A stretch of 64,000 bases of DNA, taken from Pseudomonas gingeri. Lineage in GTDB: Bacteria > Pseudomonadota > Gammaproteobacteria > Pseudomonadales > Pseudomonadaceae. The translations under genes were made by a program, and so were the position numbers. Location: positions 276,639 through 340,638 of the forward strand of contig NZ_JACAOR010000001.1 in NCBI RefSeq assembly GCF_013386115.1, read 5' to 3'. This document shows, one piece after another, positions 1-7,535 of this stretch; within the stretch, counting starts at the first letter, position 1; each line of letters opens with the position of its first letter. A model generated the notes under the pieces. The model saw only the letters and a program-made list of their open reading frames with translations. It ran no database searches and was not told the origin of the DNA.

Positions 1-647
1 TTGAAGAAGTCCGCGCCGGCGCTCATGCGGATTTCGCCGTTTATTGTCCCGTCGCTGACCAGGATCTGATCGTCGCCACCGCTGACACTGATGTTGCCGC
101 CGATGGTTCCGCCCTTGACGAGGATGGTGTCCTTGCCGAAGCCGGTCACCAGGTTGCCGACGATCGTGCCGCCTTCCATGTCGAACAGGTTGTCGTCCAG
201 TTTCATGTCGACGCGCCCGATGGACCCGCCCGTCATGTGAGCCCTGTCGCCATCCTCGAACTCATCGACGATGACCCCGCCGCTCATCTCGAAGGTGTCC
301 AGGCCGTCCCCCTGGTGGAGTGACTGGATCTGTCCGCCGGTCATGGTGAAATTGTCGATTCCACTGCCTTCATCGACATCACCGTGGATCGTGCCACCAC
401 CGATGACGACCCGATCGTTGCCTGTGCCGAAGACCACGGGGCCGGTGATGCTGCCGGTGCCGCCGGTGGGCATCGTCAGGCTGTTGTTGCCGGCGTTGTC
501 GACGAGTGTCGGGGCGGTTCCGCTGTCGCAGGTGTAGTCATCGTTGCCGGCGGTGGGAGGAGCGAAGGTGCAGGCGGCGCGAGCGCCTTGCAGGGTCAGG
601 AGGAAGAGAAACACAACGCAGAGAGGGCGAAACAGGAAATAAGGCAT
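1..647 (-). CDS. Autotransporter-type surface protein, N-terminal part (cut by window start)
   Basis: Read from the ATG at 647 down to base 1, the minus strand is open for 215 codons with no stop and leaves the window. The first ~24 residues are a signal peptide (PYFLFRPLCVVFLFLLTLQG then ARA before a Cys). The rest is a run of short repeats of the form GG-x-I-x-G-...-D-x-(F/I)-x-(M/V), for example MTGGQIQSL, MSGGVIVDEF, MTGGSIGRVD, MEGGTIVGNL and KGGTIGGNI. This is the pattern of a right-handed beta-helix passenger, as in Pseudomonas autotransporters. The C-terminal beta-barrel that would prove type V secretion lies outside the window. An alternative ATG at 652 gives only 18 codons and is rejected. 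Function and ligand are unknown. Confidence 0.75.
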   Translation of the reverse strand, partial: MPYFLFRPLCVVFLFLLTLQGARAACTFAPPTAGNDDYTCDSGTAPTLVDNAGNNSLTMPTGGTGSITGPVVFGTGNDRVVIGGGTIHGDVDEGSGIDNFTMTGGQIQSLHQGDGLDTFEMSGGVIVDEFEDGDRAHMTGGSIGRVDMKLDDNLFDMEGGTIVGNLVTGFGKDTILVKGGTIGGNISVSGGDDQILVSDGTINGEIRMSAGADFF

Positions 648-691
648 CGCATTTATCCTTTTTTCAAGGATAGGGCGTAGCCACCACGGCG

Positions 692-720
692 CATGTTGAG
701 GGCCCTACGCGCTCAACATG
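692..720. promoter_or_regulatory. Inverted repeat upstream of the autotransporter gene
   Basis: Two perfect 9-base arms, CATGTTGAG (692-700) and CTCAACATG (712-720), are separated by 11 bases. They lie about 45 bases upstream of the autotransporter start. No T-run follows on either strand, so a terminator is unlikely. A regulator-binding site or a leader hairpin of the minus-strand transcript are both possible. Confidence 0.4.
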
Positions 721-763
721 GGTGTTTGTGGGGGGTTATAACGTAAAAAAGACCTGCGCATAA

Positions 764-779
764 CTGTCAAAGTTGACAG
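764..779. promoter_or_regulatory. Dyad of lux-box form (CT-N12-AG)
   Basis: CTGTCAAAGTTGACAG has 7-base complementary arms around a 2-base centre and fits CT-N12-AG, the minimal form of LuxR-family sites in Pseudomonas. It lies ~120 bases upstream of the autotransporter start and ~220 bases upstream of the plus-strand gene at 1002. It also contains TTGACA on both strands, but no well-spaced -10 box was found. The match could be chance. Confidence 0.3.
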
Positions 780-1001
780 GTTATGCCCGTGGCAAAACAG
801 GCGTAATGTGAGAGGTTTGGTCCAGTGCTTTTTTCGTCGGGACACCGCCAGGCCAGCTTTTTCGCGATGTTGCCGCCGATTTGTTGAAGCATTCTGTCAT
901 ATGAAATTTTTCCGTGGCGCGAACCTCGGGCGTAGGGTGTTATCCAATTCTTGATGGGCTGTTTGCAGCCAATAATGAATTCATCCTTCGAGAGAGGCGT
1001 C

Positions 1002-1358
1002 ATGAACAGACTTGTCTTCGGTCTGACCCCCTTGCTGGTCATCGGCCTGTTGGTCGTCGCCGTCCCCGCCGACGGCGCGGTGGCGGATCCGGCACCGCCT
1101 GCCACCTTGCTGCTGGCGCAGAACCTGCCCAACAGCGACAACCCCTATAACAGCCCGATTCGCCGCGCCAATCCCAACAGCCGGCAAGGCTCCGAGTCAG
1201 CCACGCCGCCTGTACGCGGCCCCGGTACCCAACCGACGCCGCGCCCTTCGACGATCGAGAACGGGGCGATCCGCAATGGTTACCCGCGTGACCAGCAGGC
1301 GCCGATGGCGGTGCCGATCCAGCCCGGGACCCGTGCCGATCCGAACCAGCGCCGCTGA
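1002..1358 (+). CDS. Small exported proline-rich protein, function unknown
   Basis: 118 residues. The start at 1002 is chosen because GAGAGG lies 5-10 bases upstream and the protein then opens with a clean signal peptide (NRLVFGLTPLLVIGLLVVAV...ADGA). The remainder is low-complexity, rich in Pro, Asn, Arg and Gly (PNSDNPYNSPIRRANPNSRQG, then Pro-rich to the C-terminus), with no catalytic motif. It lies 47 bases upstream of the sugar dehydrogenase gene on the same strand and may be co-transcribed. Similar small periplasmic proteins occur in Pseudomonas without a known role. Coding support comes from the RBS, signal peptide and position. Confidence 0.65.
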   Translation: MNRLVFGLTPLLVIGLLVVAVPADGAVADPAPPATLLLAQNLPNSDNPYNSPIRRANPNSRQGSESATPPVRGPGTQPTPRPSTIENGAIRNGYPRDQQAPMAVPIQPGTRADPNQRR

Positions 1359-1405
1359 GGCGGGTGGGCGGCAGTGTTTTTTTCTCCCTCCATAAGGAAA
1401 TGCCC

Positions 1406-2557
1406 ATGTTGCTGAAAACACTCCTGGCGACTTTGTGCACCGGCTCATTGATGAGCCTCCCCGCGCTGGCGGCCAATACGGCTGTGCAGACCTTCCAATC
1501 CGAATCGGGGCCGGTGGCCGTCAGCGAAATCGTCGACGGGCTCAAGCACCCCTGGGCCCTGGCGTTCCTGCCCGACAGGCAGGGCATGCTGGTGACCGAG
1601 CGTCCGGGCAACCTGCGGGTGGTGAGCCCCGACGGCAAGCTGTCGGCACCCCTGGGCGGTGTGCCCCAGGTCTGGGCCAAGGGCCAGGGCGGCTTGCTCG
1701 ACGTGGTGCTGTCGCCATCGTTCAAGGAAGATCGCCTGGTCTACCTCTCCTATGCGGAGGGCGGGGGCGAGGGCGGCAAGGCCGGTACGGCGGTGGGGCG
1801 CGGGCAGCTGTCGGCCGACCTCGGGCAATTGACCGATTTCAAGGTGATCTTCCGCCAGGAGCCGAAGCTGTCGGTGGGCAATCACTTCGGTTCGCGCCTG
1901 GTGTTCGACCGCGACGGCTACCTGTTCATCGCCCTGGGCGAGAACAACGAACGGCCGACCGCCCAGGATCTCGACAAGCTGCAAGGCAAGGTGGTGCGGA
2001 TCTTTCCTGACGGCCGGGTTCCCGACGACAATCCCTTTGTCGGCCAGCAGGGCGTGCGCCCGGAGATCTGGTCCTACGGCCATCGCAACCAGCAGGGAGC
2101 GGCGCTCAATCCCTGGACCGGGACCTTGTGGACCCACGAGCATGGGCCGCGGGGCGGTGACGAGATCAATATCATCGAGCGCGGCAAGAACTACGGTTGG
2201 CCGCTGGCAACCCATGGCATCAACTATTCGCTGCAACCGATCCCCGAGGCCCAGGGCAAGACGGTGAAAGGCACCGTGGCGCCCCATCATGTCTGGGAAA
2301 AATCCCCCGGTCTCAGCGGCATGGCGTTCTATGATGCCGATCGCTTCCCGAAATGGCAGCACAACCTGTTTATCGGTGCACTGGTGGCCCAGGAGCTGGT
2401 CCGCCTGCAATTCGATGGCGACAAGGTCATCCATGAAGAGCGCCTGCTGGGCGAACTGAAGTCGCGGATTCGCGATGTCCGCCAGGGGCCGGACGGCTAC
2501 CTGTATGTGCTGACCGATGCCGAGAACGGCGCGCTCTACAAGGTGGGCCTGGAGTAG
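1406..2557 (+). CDS. PQQ-dependent aldose sugar dehydrogenase (YliI/Asd family), periplasmic
   Basis: 383 residues with a signal peptide (LLKTLLATLCTGSLMSLPALAA) and a six-bladed beta-propeller sequence typical of soluble glucose/sorbosone dehydrogenases. Visible family motifs are LKHPWALAFLPD near the start of blade 1, GLLDVVLSP, NHFGSRLVFDRDGYLFIALGEN with the catalytic-His region, and WSYGHRNQQG followed by HEHGPRGGDEIN. The family oxidises aldoses with PQQ and passes electrons to the respiratory chain. The ATG at 1406 is preferred over 1400 because AAGG (1394-1397) is then 8 bases away. The 3' end overlaps the convergent gene by 22 bases. The substrate cannot be told from sequence. Confidence 0.88.
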   Translation: MLLKTLLATLCTGSLMSLPALAANTAVQTFQSESGPVAVSEIVDGLKHPWALAFLPDRQGMLVTERPGNLRVVSPDGKLSAPLGGVPQVWAKGQGGLLDVVLSPSFKEDRLVYLSYAEGGGEGGKAGTAVGRGQLSADLGQLTDFKVIFRQEPKLSVGNHFGSRLVFDRDGYLFIALGENNERPTAQDLDKLQGKVVRIFPDGRVPDDNPFVGQQGVRPEIWSYGHRNQQGAALNPWTGTLWTHEHGPRGGDEINIIERGKNYGWPLATHGINYSLQPIPEAQGKTVKGTVAPHHVWEKSPGLSGMAFYDADRFPKWQHNLFIGALVAQELVRLQFDGDKVIHEERLLGELKSRIRDVRQGPDGYLYVLTDAENGALYKVGLE

Positions 2558-3642
2558 AGGATCACCGCCGCCCGCAGCTTGCTGTTGCCGAAGGCGCTCA
2601 TCTTGTCGAATTCGCCGTGGCTGACCGGCAGATGCTGGCAGTCCAGCGGCTGCCGGTGCTGGCTGTGGTCGACATCCGGGTCGTGCAGGTAGACGAATTC
2701 CTCGTCGCAATCGGTCACGATCACCCAGTGCGGCGCCTTGGAGCGGGTCAGGCGGTAGCTGCTGATCAGCACCAGCGGCTGGCCGCCGGCCGCCAGCAGG
2801 CGCGGCAGATCCAGGGCGCCTCCGAGCACCTGCTCGACATCGGTCTGGCGCAACTCTTCTTCGAAGCCGTCATGCACCAGGCGCATGACGGCTTTTTTAT
2901 GCTCGTTACGGACACCATTGAGCAGCAGCGGACCGCTGATACTCACTTGCAGGCGCACCCCGAAGCCCCGTCGCCAGGCGGCCAGCGCCAGGCCCTGGGG
3001 GCTGCAGCCGCCGTGCCCGGAGGTCATGAACACGGTGGTTGCTTCGCGCCAGATCTGTACTTCTTCCCGTCGCGAGGCCTGGCGTTGGGCCTGCAACGCG
3101 CCCATGGCCATCAGCAGGCAGGCCGGGCCGCAGGTGAACTCGGTGGTCTGGGCGTAGTAGGGCACCTGCGCCTCACGGTTGGCGTGATGCTGCAGGATGC
3201 GTTTTTCCAGGCGCAGGGCATCGGCATGGTCCTCGTAGTAGTCGTTGATCAGGCCGAAGCGGCGATAGCCGTTGTGTTCGTAGAGGGCGATGGCCGCGTG
3301 GTTGTCGGTGCGTACCTCCAGACGCAGGTACGCGCAGTCATGTTCCAGGGCACAGGCTTCGCTGCGTTGCAGCAGCTGTTTACCGAGGCCGATGCCGCGT
3401 GCGTGGGGCGCGATGGCAATCGAATACAGGCGTGCCAGCGAAGTGCCACGGTGAAACAGCACCAGGGCATAGCCGGCCAGTTGCCCGTCGACCTGCTGGG
3501 CGACGATCAGCCGGGCGTGGGCCCGACTGACCATCCAGTGGAAGCTGCGGGCGGTCAGGCGGTCGGTGGTGAAACAATGCTCTTCCAGCTGCAGCAGTGC
3601 AGCCAGGTCATCGGTTGTCGCAAGGCGAAAGACGAGATCCAT
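2536..3642 (-). CDS. GNAT acetyltransferase - C39-like cysteine peptidase fusion
   Basis: 368 residues in two domains. Residues 1-~150 are a RimI-like GNAT domain (FRLATTDDLAALLQLE; acetyl-CoA loop HARGIGLGKQLL; LRLEVRTDNHAAIALYEHNGY). Residues ~155-365 resemble a papain-fold C39 peptidase: QVPYYAQTTEFTCGPACLL with the probable nucleophile Cys, and HWVIVTDCDEEFVYLHDPD supplying His and Asp. All three catalytic residues are present, so it should be active. It is divergent from the RimK-like ligase gene, with 89 bases between starts. ATP-grasp ligases with GNAT and papain-like peptidases were predicted by comparative genomics to make or trim peptide tags. The actual substrate is unknown. Its end overlaps the sugar dehydrogenase gene. 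Confidence 0.85.
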   Translation of the reverse strand: MDLVFRLATTDDLAALLQLEEHCFTTDRLTARSFHWMVSRAHARLIVAQQVDGQLAGYALVLFHRGTSLARLYSIAIAPHARGIGLGKQLLQRSEACALEHDCAYLRLEVRTDNHAAIALYEHNGYRRFGLINDYYEDHADALRLEKRILQHHANREAQVPYYAQTTEFTCGPACLLMAMGALQAQRQASRREEVQIWREATTVFMTSGHGGCSPQGLALAAWRRGFGVRLQVSISGPLLLNGVRNEHKKAVMRLVHDGFEEELRQTDVEQVLGGALDLPRLLAAGGQPLVLISSYRLTRSKAPHWVIVTDCDEEFVYLHDPDVDHSQHRQPLDCQHLPVSHGEFDKMSAFGNSKLRAAVILYSRPTL

Positions 3643-3731
3643 ATAACCACCGTAAAAGTTGCGTAACGGAACGGGACTTTCTGAAAACTTCGTGCTTAAT
3701 AGAAAGCATCTTGTTCAACGGATCGATCTCT

Positions 3732-5318
3732 ATGTCAGCGGTACAAGGTCATTGGCGCGAAGTATCCGGGCAAAGTTTGCCGACAGCAATATCCACGGCA
3801 ACTTATTTATCTCCGGCGAGCAATCCAGGCAGTCAGTTGGTTATTATTGTCGAGCGCAAGGAAGACTGGGCGTCGTACTTTCCCAGCGAGGATATCGTCA
3901 CCGCGCAGGAGTACCTGGAGCAGTCCCGTGTCAATGAGCCGGGCAAGCGCGTGCAGGTGATCAACCTGTGCCGCAGCTACAAGTACCTGGGGCATGGCTA
4001 CTACTGTTCGCTGCTGGCCGAGGCCCGTGGGCACAAGGTCATTCCCTCGGTCCGGACCATCAGCGAACTGACACGCAAGGCGCTGTACGGGCTGGCCCTG
4101 GATGACCTCGACAAGACCCTGGGCAAGGCCCTTGGCGATCATCTTTATCGGGACACCGAGGGGTTTACCCTGACCCTTTACTTTGGCACTACTGTTATCG
4201 AGCCACTGCAGGAACTTGCCCGGCAGTTGTTTGAAGTGTTTCCCTGTCCGATATTGCTGGTGGAGTTCAAGAAGAGTAACAGTTGGCATATCGAAGGGGT
4301 CAAGGCTGGAACTTTGCACAAGTTGCGCGAAGACCAGGAAGATCACTTCGCCCAGTCCCTCGACAGTTTCAGTCGCAAGATCTGGCGGGTGCCACGTTCG
4401 CGTCGCCTGGCCCGTTATGACCTGGCGATCCTGCACGACCCCCAGGAAGCGCTGCCCCCTTCGAATGCCAAGGCGCTGGAGAGTTTTATCCGGGTCGGCA
4501 AGGGCCTGGGCATCGACGTCGAGCTGATCGAGAAGAAGGACTATGGACGGATCGCCGAATACGATGCGCTGCTGATCCGCGAGACCACCAGCGTCGACAA
4601 CCACACCTACCGTTTCGCCAAGAAGGCCGAGAGCGAGGGGCTGGTGGTGATGGACGATCCGGCGTCGATCCTGCGCTGCACCAACAAGGTCTACCTGACC
4701 GACCTCCTCAAGAGCCACAAGCTGGGCATGCCGGCCACCGAGATTCTCTACAAGGAACGACCGGAAGACTTCGAGCGGGTCGGCGACCGCCTGGGCTTCC
4801 CGTTGGTGCTGAAGATCCCCGACGGCTGTTTTTCCCGTGGCGTGATCAAGGTCGAAAGCCAGCAGGCGCTGCTGGAAGCCACCGCCGAACTGTTCGAGCA
4901 CTCGGTATTGTTGCTGGCCCAGGAGTTCTTCTACACCGAATACGACTGGCGCATCGGGGTGCTCAACCGCAAGCCGATCTTCGCCTGCCAGTACTTCATG
5001 TCCAAGGGCCACTGGCAGATCTACAACCACAAGGCCAAGGGCCAGGATGTCAACGGTGAATGCCGGACCCTGGCGGTTCACGAAGCACCGCGCGCGGTGG
5101 TCGAACTGGCCGTGAAGACCGCCAACCTGATCGGCGACGGGCTGTATGGGGTGGATCTCAAGCAGTCCGGCGACAAGGTGGTGGTGATTGAAGTCAACGA
5201 CAACCCGAACATGGATGCCGGGATCGAGGACGCCTACCTGCAGGACGACCTGTATGGGCTGGTGCTCGAGGAGTTTGTCCGGCGCCTGGAGCTCAAGCGT
5301 CGCGGCCAGGCCTGGTAG
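3732..5318 (+). CDS. RimK-family ATP-grasp ligase with N-terminal RLAN-type domain
   Basis: 528 residues. Residues ~30-190 look like the RimK-like ATP-grasp N-terminal domain (LVIIVERKEDWASYFPSEDI, VINLCRSYKYLGHGYYCSLL). Residues ~270-520 are an ATP-grasp ligase: KVYLTDLLKSHKLGMPATE, FPLVLKIPDGCFSRGVIKV (ATP-binding Lys and glycine-rich loop), LLAQEFFYTEYDWRIGVL, and VVVIEVNDNPNMDAG with the metal-binding Glu and Asn. Such enzymes form amide bonds, often adding Glu or other amino acids to a carboxylate. The start at 3732 is inferred; an upstream extension would overlap the divergent gene. It lies 10 bases upstream of the CorA-like gene, so a shared transcript is likely. Whether the target is a protein or a small molecule is unknown. 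Confidence 0.85.
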   Translation: MSAVQGHWREVSGQSLPTAISTATYLSPASNPGSQLVIIVERKEDWASYFPSEDIVTAQEYLEQSRVNEPGKRVQVINLCRSYKYLGHGYYCSLLAEARGHKVIPSVRTISELTRKALYGLALDDLDKTLGKALGDHLYRDTEGFTLTLYFGTTVIEPLQELARQLFEVFPCPILLVEFKKSNSWHIEGVKAGTLHKLREDQEDHFAQSLDSFSRKIWRVPRSRRLARYDLAILHDPQEALPPSNAKALESFIRVGKGLGIDVELIEKKDYGRIAEYDALLIRETTSVDNHTYRFAKKAESEGLVVMDDPASILRCTNKVYLTDLLKSHKLGMPATEILYKERPEDFERVGDRLGFPLVLKIPDGCFSRGVIKVESQQALLEATAELFEHSVLLLAQEFFYTEYDWRIGVLNRKPIFACQYFMSKGHWQIYNHKAKGQDVNGECRTLAVHEAPRAVVELAVKTANLIGDGLYGVDLKQSGDKVVVIEVNDNPNMDAGIEDAYLQDDLYGLVLEEFVRRLELKRRGQAW

Positions 5319-5328
5319 GGAGGCGGCG

Positions 5329-6270
5329 ATGATCAAGAGCTTCGAGTTGCAGCATGGCGCGCTGCGCGCGGTCGAGCGCCTGGATGCCGGGGTGATGCTG
5401 TTCAGCAATCCCGACGCGGCGGAACGGGATCTGTTGCACAGCCATTTCAAGCTCGACGAACACGCCCTGGCCTCGGCCCTCGACCCGGACGAGGTGTCGC
5501 GCATCGAGTTCCACCCCGACAACCTGTTTCTGATCTGGAAGCGGCCGCTGAATTACTCGGGGGCCGGCAGCCTGTCCTTCGAGGTGTCGTCCTGCGGCCT
5601 GCTGTTCTGCGCCGACCGCCTGCTGGTGATCGCCACCGACGATGCCCAGCTCGACAGCCTCGGTACCCGCAAGGCCCTGCACACACCGCTCGATGTACTG
5701 CTGGAGATGCTCTTCAACAATATCCATCACTACCTCGGGCACCTGAAGGTGATCAAGATGGTCGCCCGCGAGCTGCAGCAGAAATTCTATGCGTCGATGG
5801 AAAACCGTCATCTGATCCAGATGTTCAACCTCAGCGAAAGCCTGATCTATTACATCAACGCCCTGCACAGCAACGGCGCGGTGTTGACGCGGCTGCGCAA
5901 CCACGCCCAGAAGGAAGCCTTCAGCGAGCAGGCGATCGGCCTGATCGACGACCTGATCATCGAGAACAACCAGTGCTACAAGCAGGCGGAGATCTATTCC
6001 AACGTGTTCTCCGCGCTGATCGATGCCCGTGGCAACCTCATGAACAACAGCACCAACGGCCTGTTGCGCAAGCTGACGCTGATCAACGTGGTGTTCCTGC
6101 CGCTCAACCTGATTGCCAGCATCGGTGGCATGTCCGAATACAGCATGATGACCGCCGGTACGCCGTGGTGGGTGTCCTATCCGTTGTTCCTGGCGGCGAT
6201 GCTTGCCGGAGCCGGGCTGATGGTGCTCGGGCTCAAGCGGATGGCCGGGAACACCGACCGGGCCACCTGA
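5329..6270 (+). CDS. CorA/ZntB-like divalent metal channel
   Basis: 313 residues, started at the ATG with GGGAGG six bases upstream (5318-5323). The N-terminal ~240 residues are a soluble alpha/beta and long-helix domain; two membrane helices close the protein (LTLINVVFLPLNLIASIGG and VSYPLFLAAMLAGAGLMVLGL). In CorA the loop after the first helix carries the signature GMN; here it is GGMSEYSM, so Asn is replaced by Ser. That suggests altered ion selectivity or a transporter subfamily other than Mg2+. It follows the RimK-like gene by 10 bases and is probably in its operon. Transported ion not assignable. Confidence 0.82.
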   Translation: MIKSFELQHGALRAVERLDAGVMLFSNPDAAERDLLHSHFKLDEHALASALDPDEVSRIEFHPDNLFLIWKRPLNYSGAGSLSFEVSSCGLLFCADRLLVIATDDAQLDSLGTRKALHTPLDVLLEMLFNNIHHYLGHLKVIKMVARELQQKFYASMENRHLIQMFNLSESLIYYINALHSNGAVLTRLRNHAQKEAFSEQAIGLIDDLIIENNQCYKQAEIYSNVFSALIDARGNLMNNSTNGLLRKLTLINVVFLPLNLIASIGGMSEYSMMTAGTPWWVSYPLFLAAMLAGAGLMVLGLKRMAGNTDRAT

Positions 6271-6277
6271 GCCGCCG

Positions 6278-6380
6278 ATCCGCGCGGGAGCCGCGCTTGC
6301 TCGCGAATACCGCTGCGCGCGCGCCGCAAGATGGAAGTGAATGGCCGTCTTCGCCGGTTCGCGAGCAAGCTCGGCTCCTA
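6278..6380. repeat. Inverted pair of REP-type repeats
   Basis: Two copies of the Pseudomonas GGGAGC...GCTTGCTCGCGAA repeat face each other: GCGGGAGCCGCGCTTGCTCG near 6284 and CGCGAGCAAGCTCGGCTCCT ending near 6380. They lie between the convergent CorA-like and map genes. The second copy supplies the stop codon of map. Such inverted pairs are typical mobile intergenic palindromes of this genus. Confidence 0.8.
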
Positions 6381-7157
6381 CAAGGGTAGGGTGGGAGCGG
6401 GTTGCAGGGTCAGGACTTCGAAGCCATCGGCGGTGACGGCCACGGTGTGTTCCCATTGCGCAGAAAGACTGCCGTCACGGGTCACCACGGTCCAGCCGTC
6501 CTTCAGGTCGCGCACCCGGGCACTGCCCTGGTTGAGCATCGGCTCGATGGTGAAGACCATGCCTTCGCGCAACACCAGCCCCGTGCCCGGCCGGCCGAAA
6601 TGCAGGACCTGCGGTTCCTCGTGCATCTGCCGGCCGATACCATGCCCGCAATACTCGCGGACCACGCTGTAGCCATTGGCTTCGGCGTGTTTCTGGATCG
6701 CGTGGCCGATATCCCCAAGCCGGGCCCCTGGCCTGACCACGCCGATACCTGCCCAGAGCGCCTCGAACGTCTTGTCCACCAGGCGCCGGGCCTTGGCGCT
6801 GACTTCACCGATCAGGTACATCTTGCTGGAGTCGGCGATAAAGCCGTTCTTTTCCAGGGTGATGTCGATATTGACGATATCGCCTTGCGCCAGGATTGCC
6901 CGGGCATCGGGCATGCCGTGGCAGACCACCTCGTTGATCGAGGTATTGATGGAGTAGGGGTAGTCGTACTGGCCCTTGCTGGCCGGACGGGCCAGCAGTT
7001 CCTGGCGGATAAAGGCCTCGACCCGGCGATCCAGCTCCAGGGTCGACAGGCCCGGAGCCACCAGCCCGTCGAGCATGTTGAACACCTGGGCCAGCAGGCG
7101 CCCGGCCTCACGCATCAGCGCCAGTTCGGCGGGTGTCTTGATCAGGCCGACCGCCAT
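6378..7157 (-). CDS. map: Methionine aminopeptidase, type I
   Basis: 259 residues, the usual length of a bacterial type Ia enzyme, which removes the initiator Met from nascent proteins. All five metal-ligand motifs are seen: DIVNIDITL (Asp), ADSSKMY (Asp), YCGHGIGRQMHEEP (His), FTIEPM (Glu) and QWEHTVAV (Glu). The ATG at 7157 shares one base with the TGA of the upstream ParD-like gene (TGATG), so translation is probably coupled. A TTG one codon upstream is less likely. The genus usually has another map next to rpsB, so this may be a second copy, but that cannot be seen here. The C-terminus runs into a REP element. Confidence 0.93.
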   Translation of the reverse strand: MAVGLIKTPAELALMREAGRLLAQVFNMLDGLVAPGLSTLELDRRVEAFIRQELLARPASKGQYDYPYSINTSINEVVCHGMPDARAILAQGDIVNIDITLEKNGFIADSSKMYLIGEVSAKARRLVDKTFEALWAGIGVVRPGARLGDIGHAIQKHAEANGYSVVREYCGHGIGRQMHEEPQVLHFGRPGTGLVLREGMVFTIEPMLNQGSARVRDLKDGWTVVTRDGSLSAQWEHTVAVTADGFEVLTLQPAPTLPL

Positions 7158-7357
7158 CAACTGCGCCCTCGGATCAGGTCGTCCCGGTTCAGCAGCAGGC
7201 GGTTGACCAGATCGTTGTAGCCCAGCTGTGGATTGAGCTCGGCCAGCAGGCCCAGCTTGATCCAGAACTCGGCCTGGGCGTTGATCGAGCGATCCATGGC
7301 GGCACTGGCCATGCGCAGTTGTTCGTGCAGTTCATCGGAGATCTTGACGATACCCAT
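7157..7357 (-). CDS. ParD-like antitoxin-type DNA-binding protein
   Basis: 66 residues beginning GIVKISDELHEQLRMASAAM and ending with NRLLLNRDDLIRGRS. The short N-terminal beta strand (IVKIS) followed by helices (DELHEQLRMASAAM, AQAEFWIKLGLLAE) fits a ribbon-helix-helix repressor of the ParD_like family. No toxin gene (ParE/RelE type) is adjacent; the downstream partner is map, with a one-base overlap of stop and start. The start at 7357 is preceded by GAGAGAAG. An 8-base inverted repeat lies 22 bases upstream, as expected for an autoregulated RHH operon. It is an orphan antitoxin-like regulator by sequence; its real role is unknown. Confidence 0.75.
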   Translation of the reverse strand: MGIVKISDELHEQLRMASAAMDRSINAQAEFWIKLGLLAELNPQLGYNDLVNRLLLNRDDLIRGRS

Positions 7358-7378
7358 GGGCTTCTCTCGGATTGGTAA

Positions 7379-7404
7379 TATATGAATCGTATATGTTTCA
7401 TATA
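7379..7404. promoter_or_regulatory. Candidate operator of the ParD-like/map operon
   Basis: Perfect 8-base arms TATATGAA (7379-7386) and TTCATATA (7397-7404) surround ten bases that themselves contain GTATATG. The site lies 22 bases upstream of the ParD-like start and overlaps the only AT-rich, promoter-like stretch there. Ribbon-helix-helix antitoxins usually bind such repeats in their own promoters, so autoregulation is the simplest reading (inference). Confidence 0.55.
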
Positions 7405-7434
7405 TTCCAGGCAAGCAGGCGTCGGCGCTCCCCA

Positions 7435-7463
7435 TTGACTTGCCCGGCGCTCCCGGCTAATTT
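7435..7463 (+). promoter_or_regulatory. Sigma-70 promoter of the ilvA leader
   Basis: TTGACT (7435-7440), a 17-base spacer, then TAATTT (7458-7463). Transcription should start 6-8 bases after the -10 box, at about 7469-7471. That is the ATG of the leader peptide at 7470, which implies a leaderless or nearly leaderless leader ORF. Confidence 0.7.
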
Positions 7464-7469
7464 CGACCC

Positions 7470-7535
7470 ATGACCTGCACCCACGTTCTTCCTCAGCCAA
7501 GCATTATTACCGCCATTCCTTATCTGGCGGGCTGA
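7470..7535 (+). CDS. Leader peptide of the threonine dehydratase attenuator
   Basis: A 21-codon ORF, ATG at 7470 and TGA at 7533-7535. Its second half encodes PSIITAIPYLAG, with three Ile codons (7503-7505, 7506-7508, 7515-7517), all ATT although Ile in the neighbouring genes is mostly ATC. Leader peptides rich in the pathway's end product are the mark of ribosome-mediated attenuation, and Ile is the end product started by threonine dehydratase. No Shine-Dalgarno sequence is seen; the promoter places the transcript start at or next to the ATG. It ends 17 bases before the terminator stem, and its last codons contain the antiterminator strand. Confidence 0.75.
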   Translation: MTCTHVLPQPSIITAIPYLAG

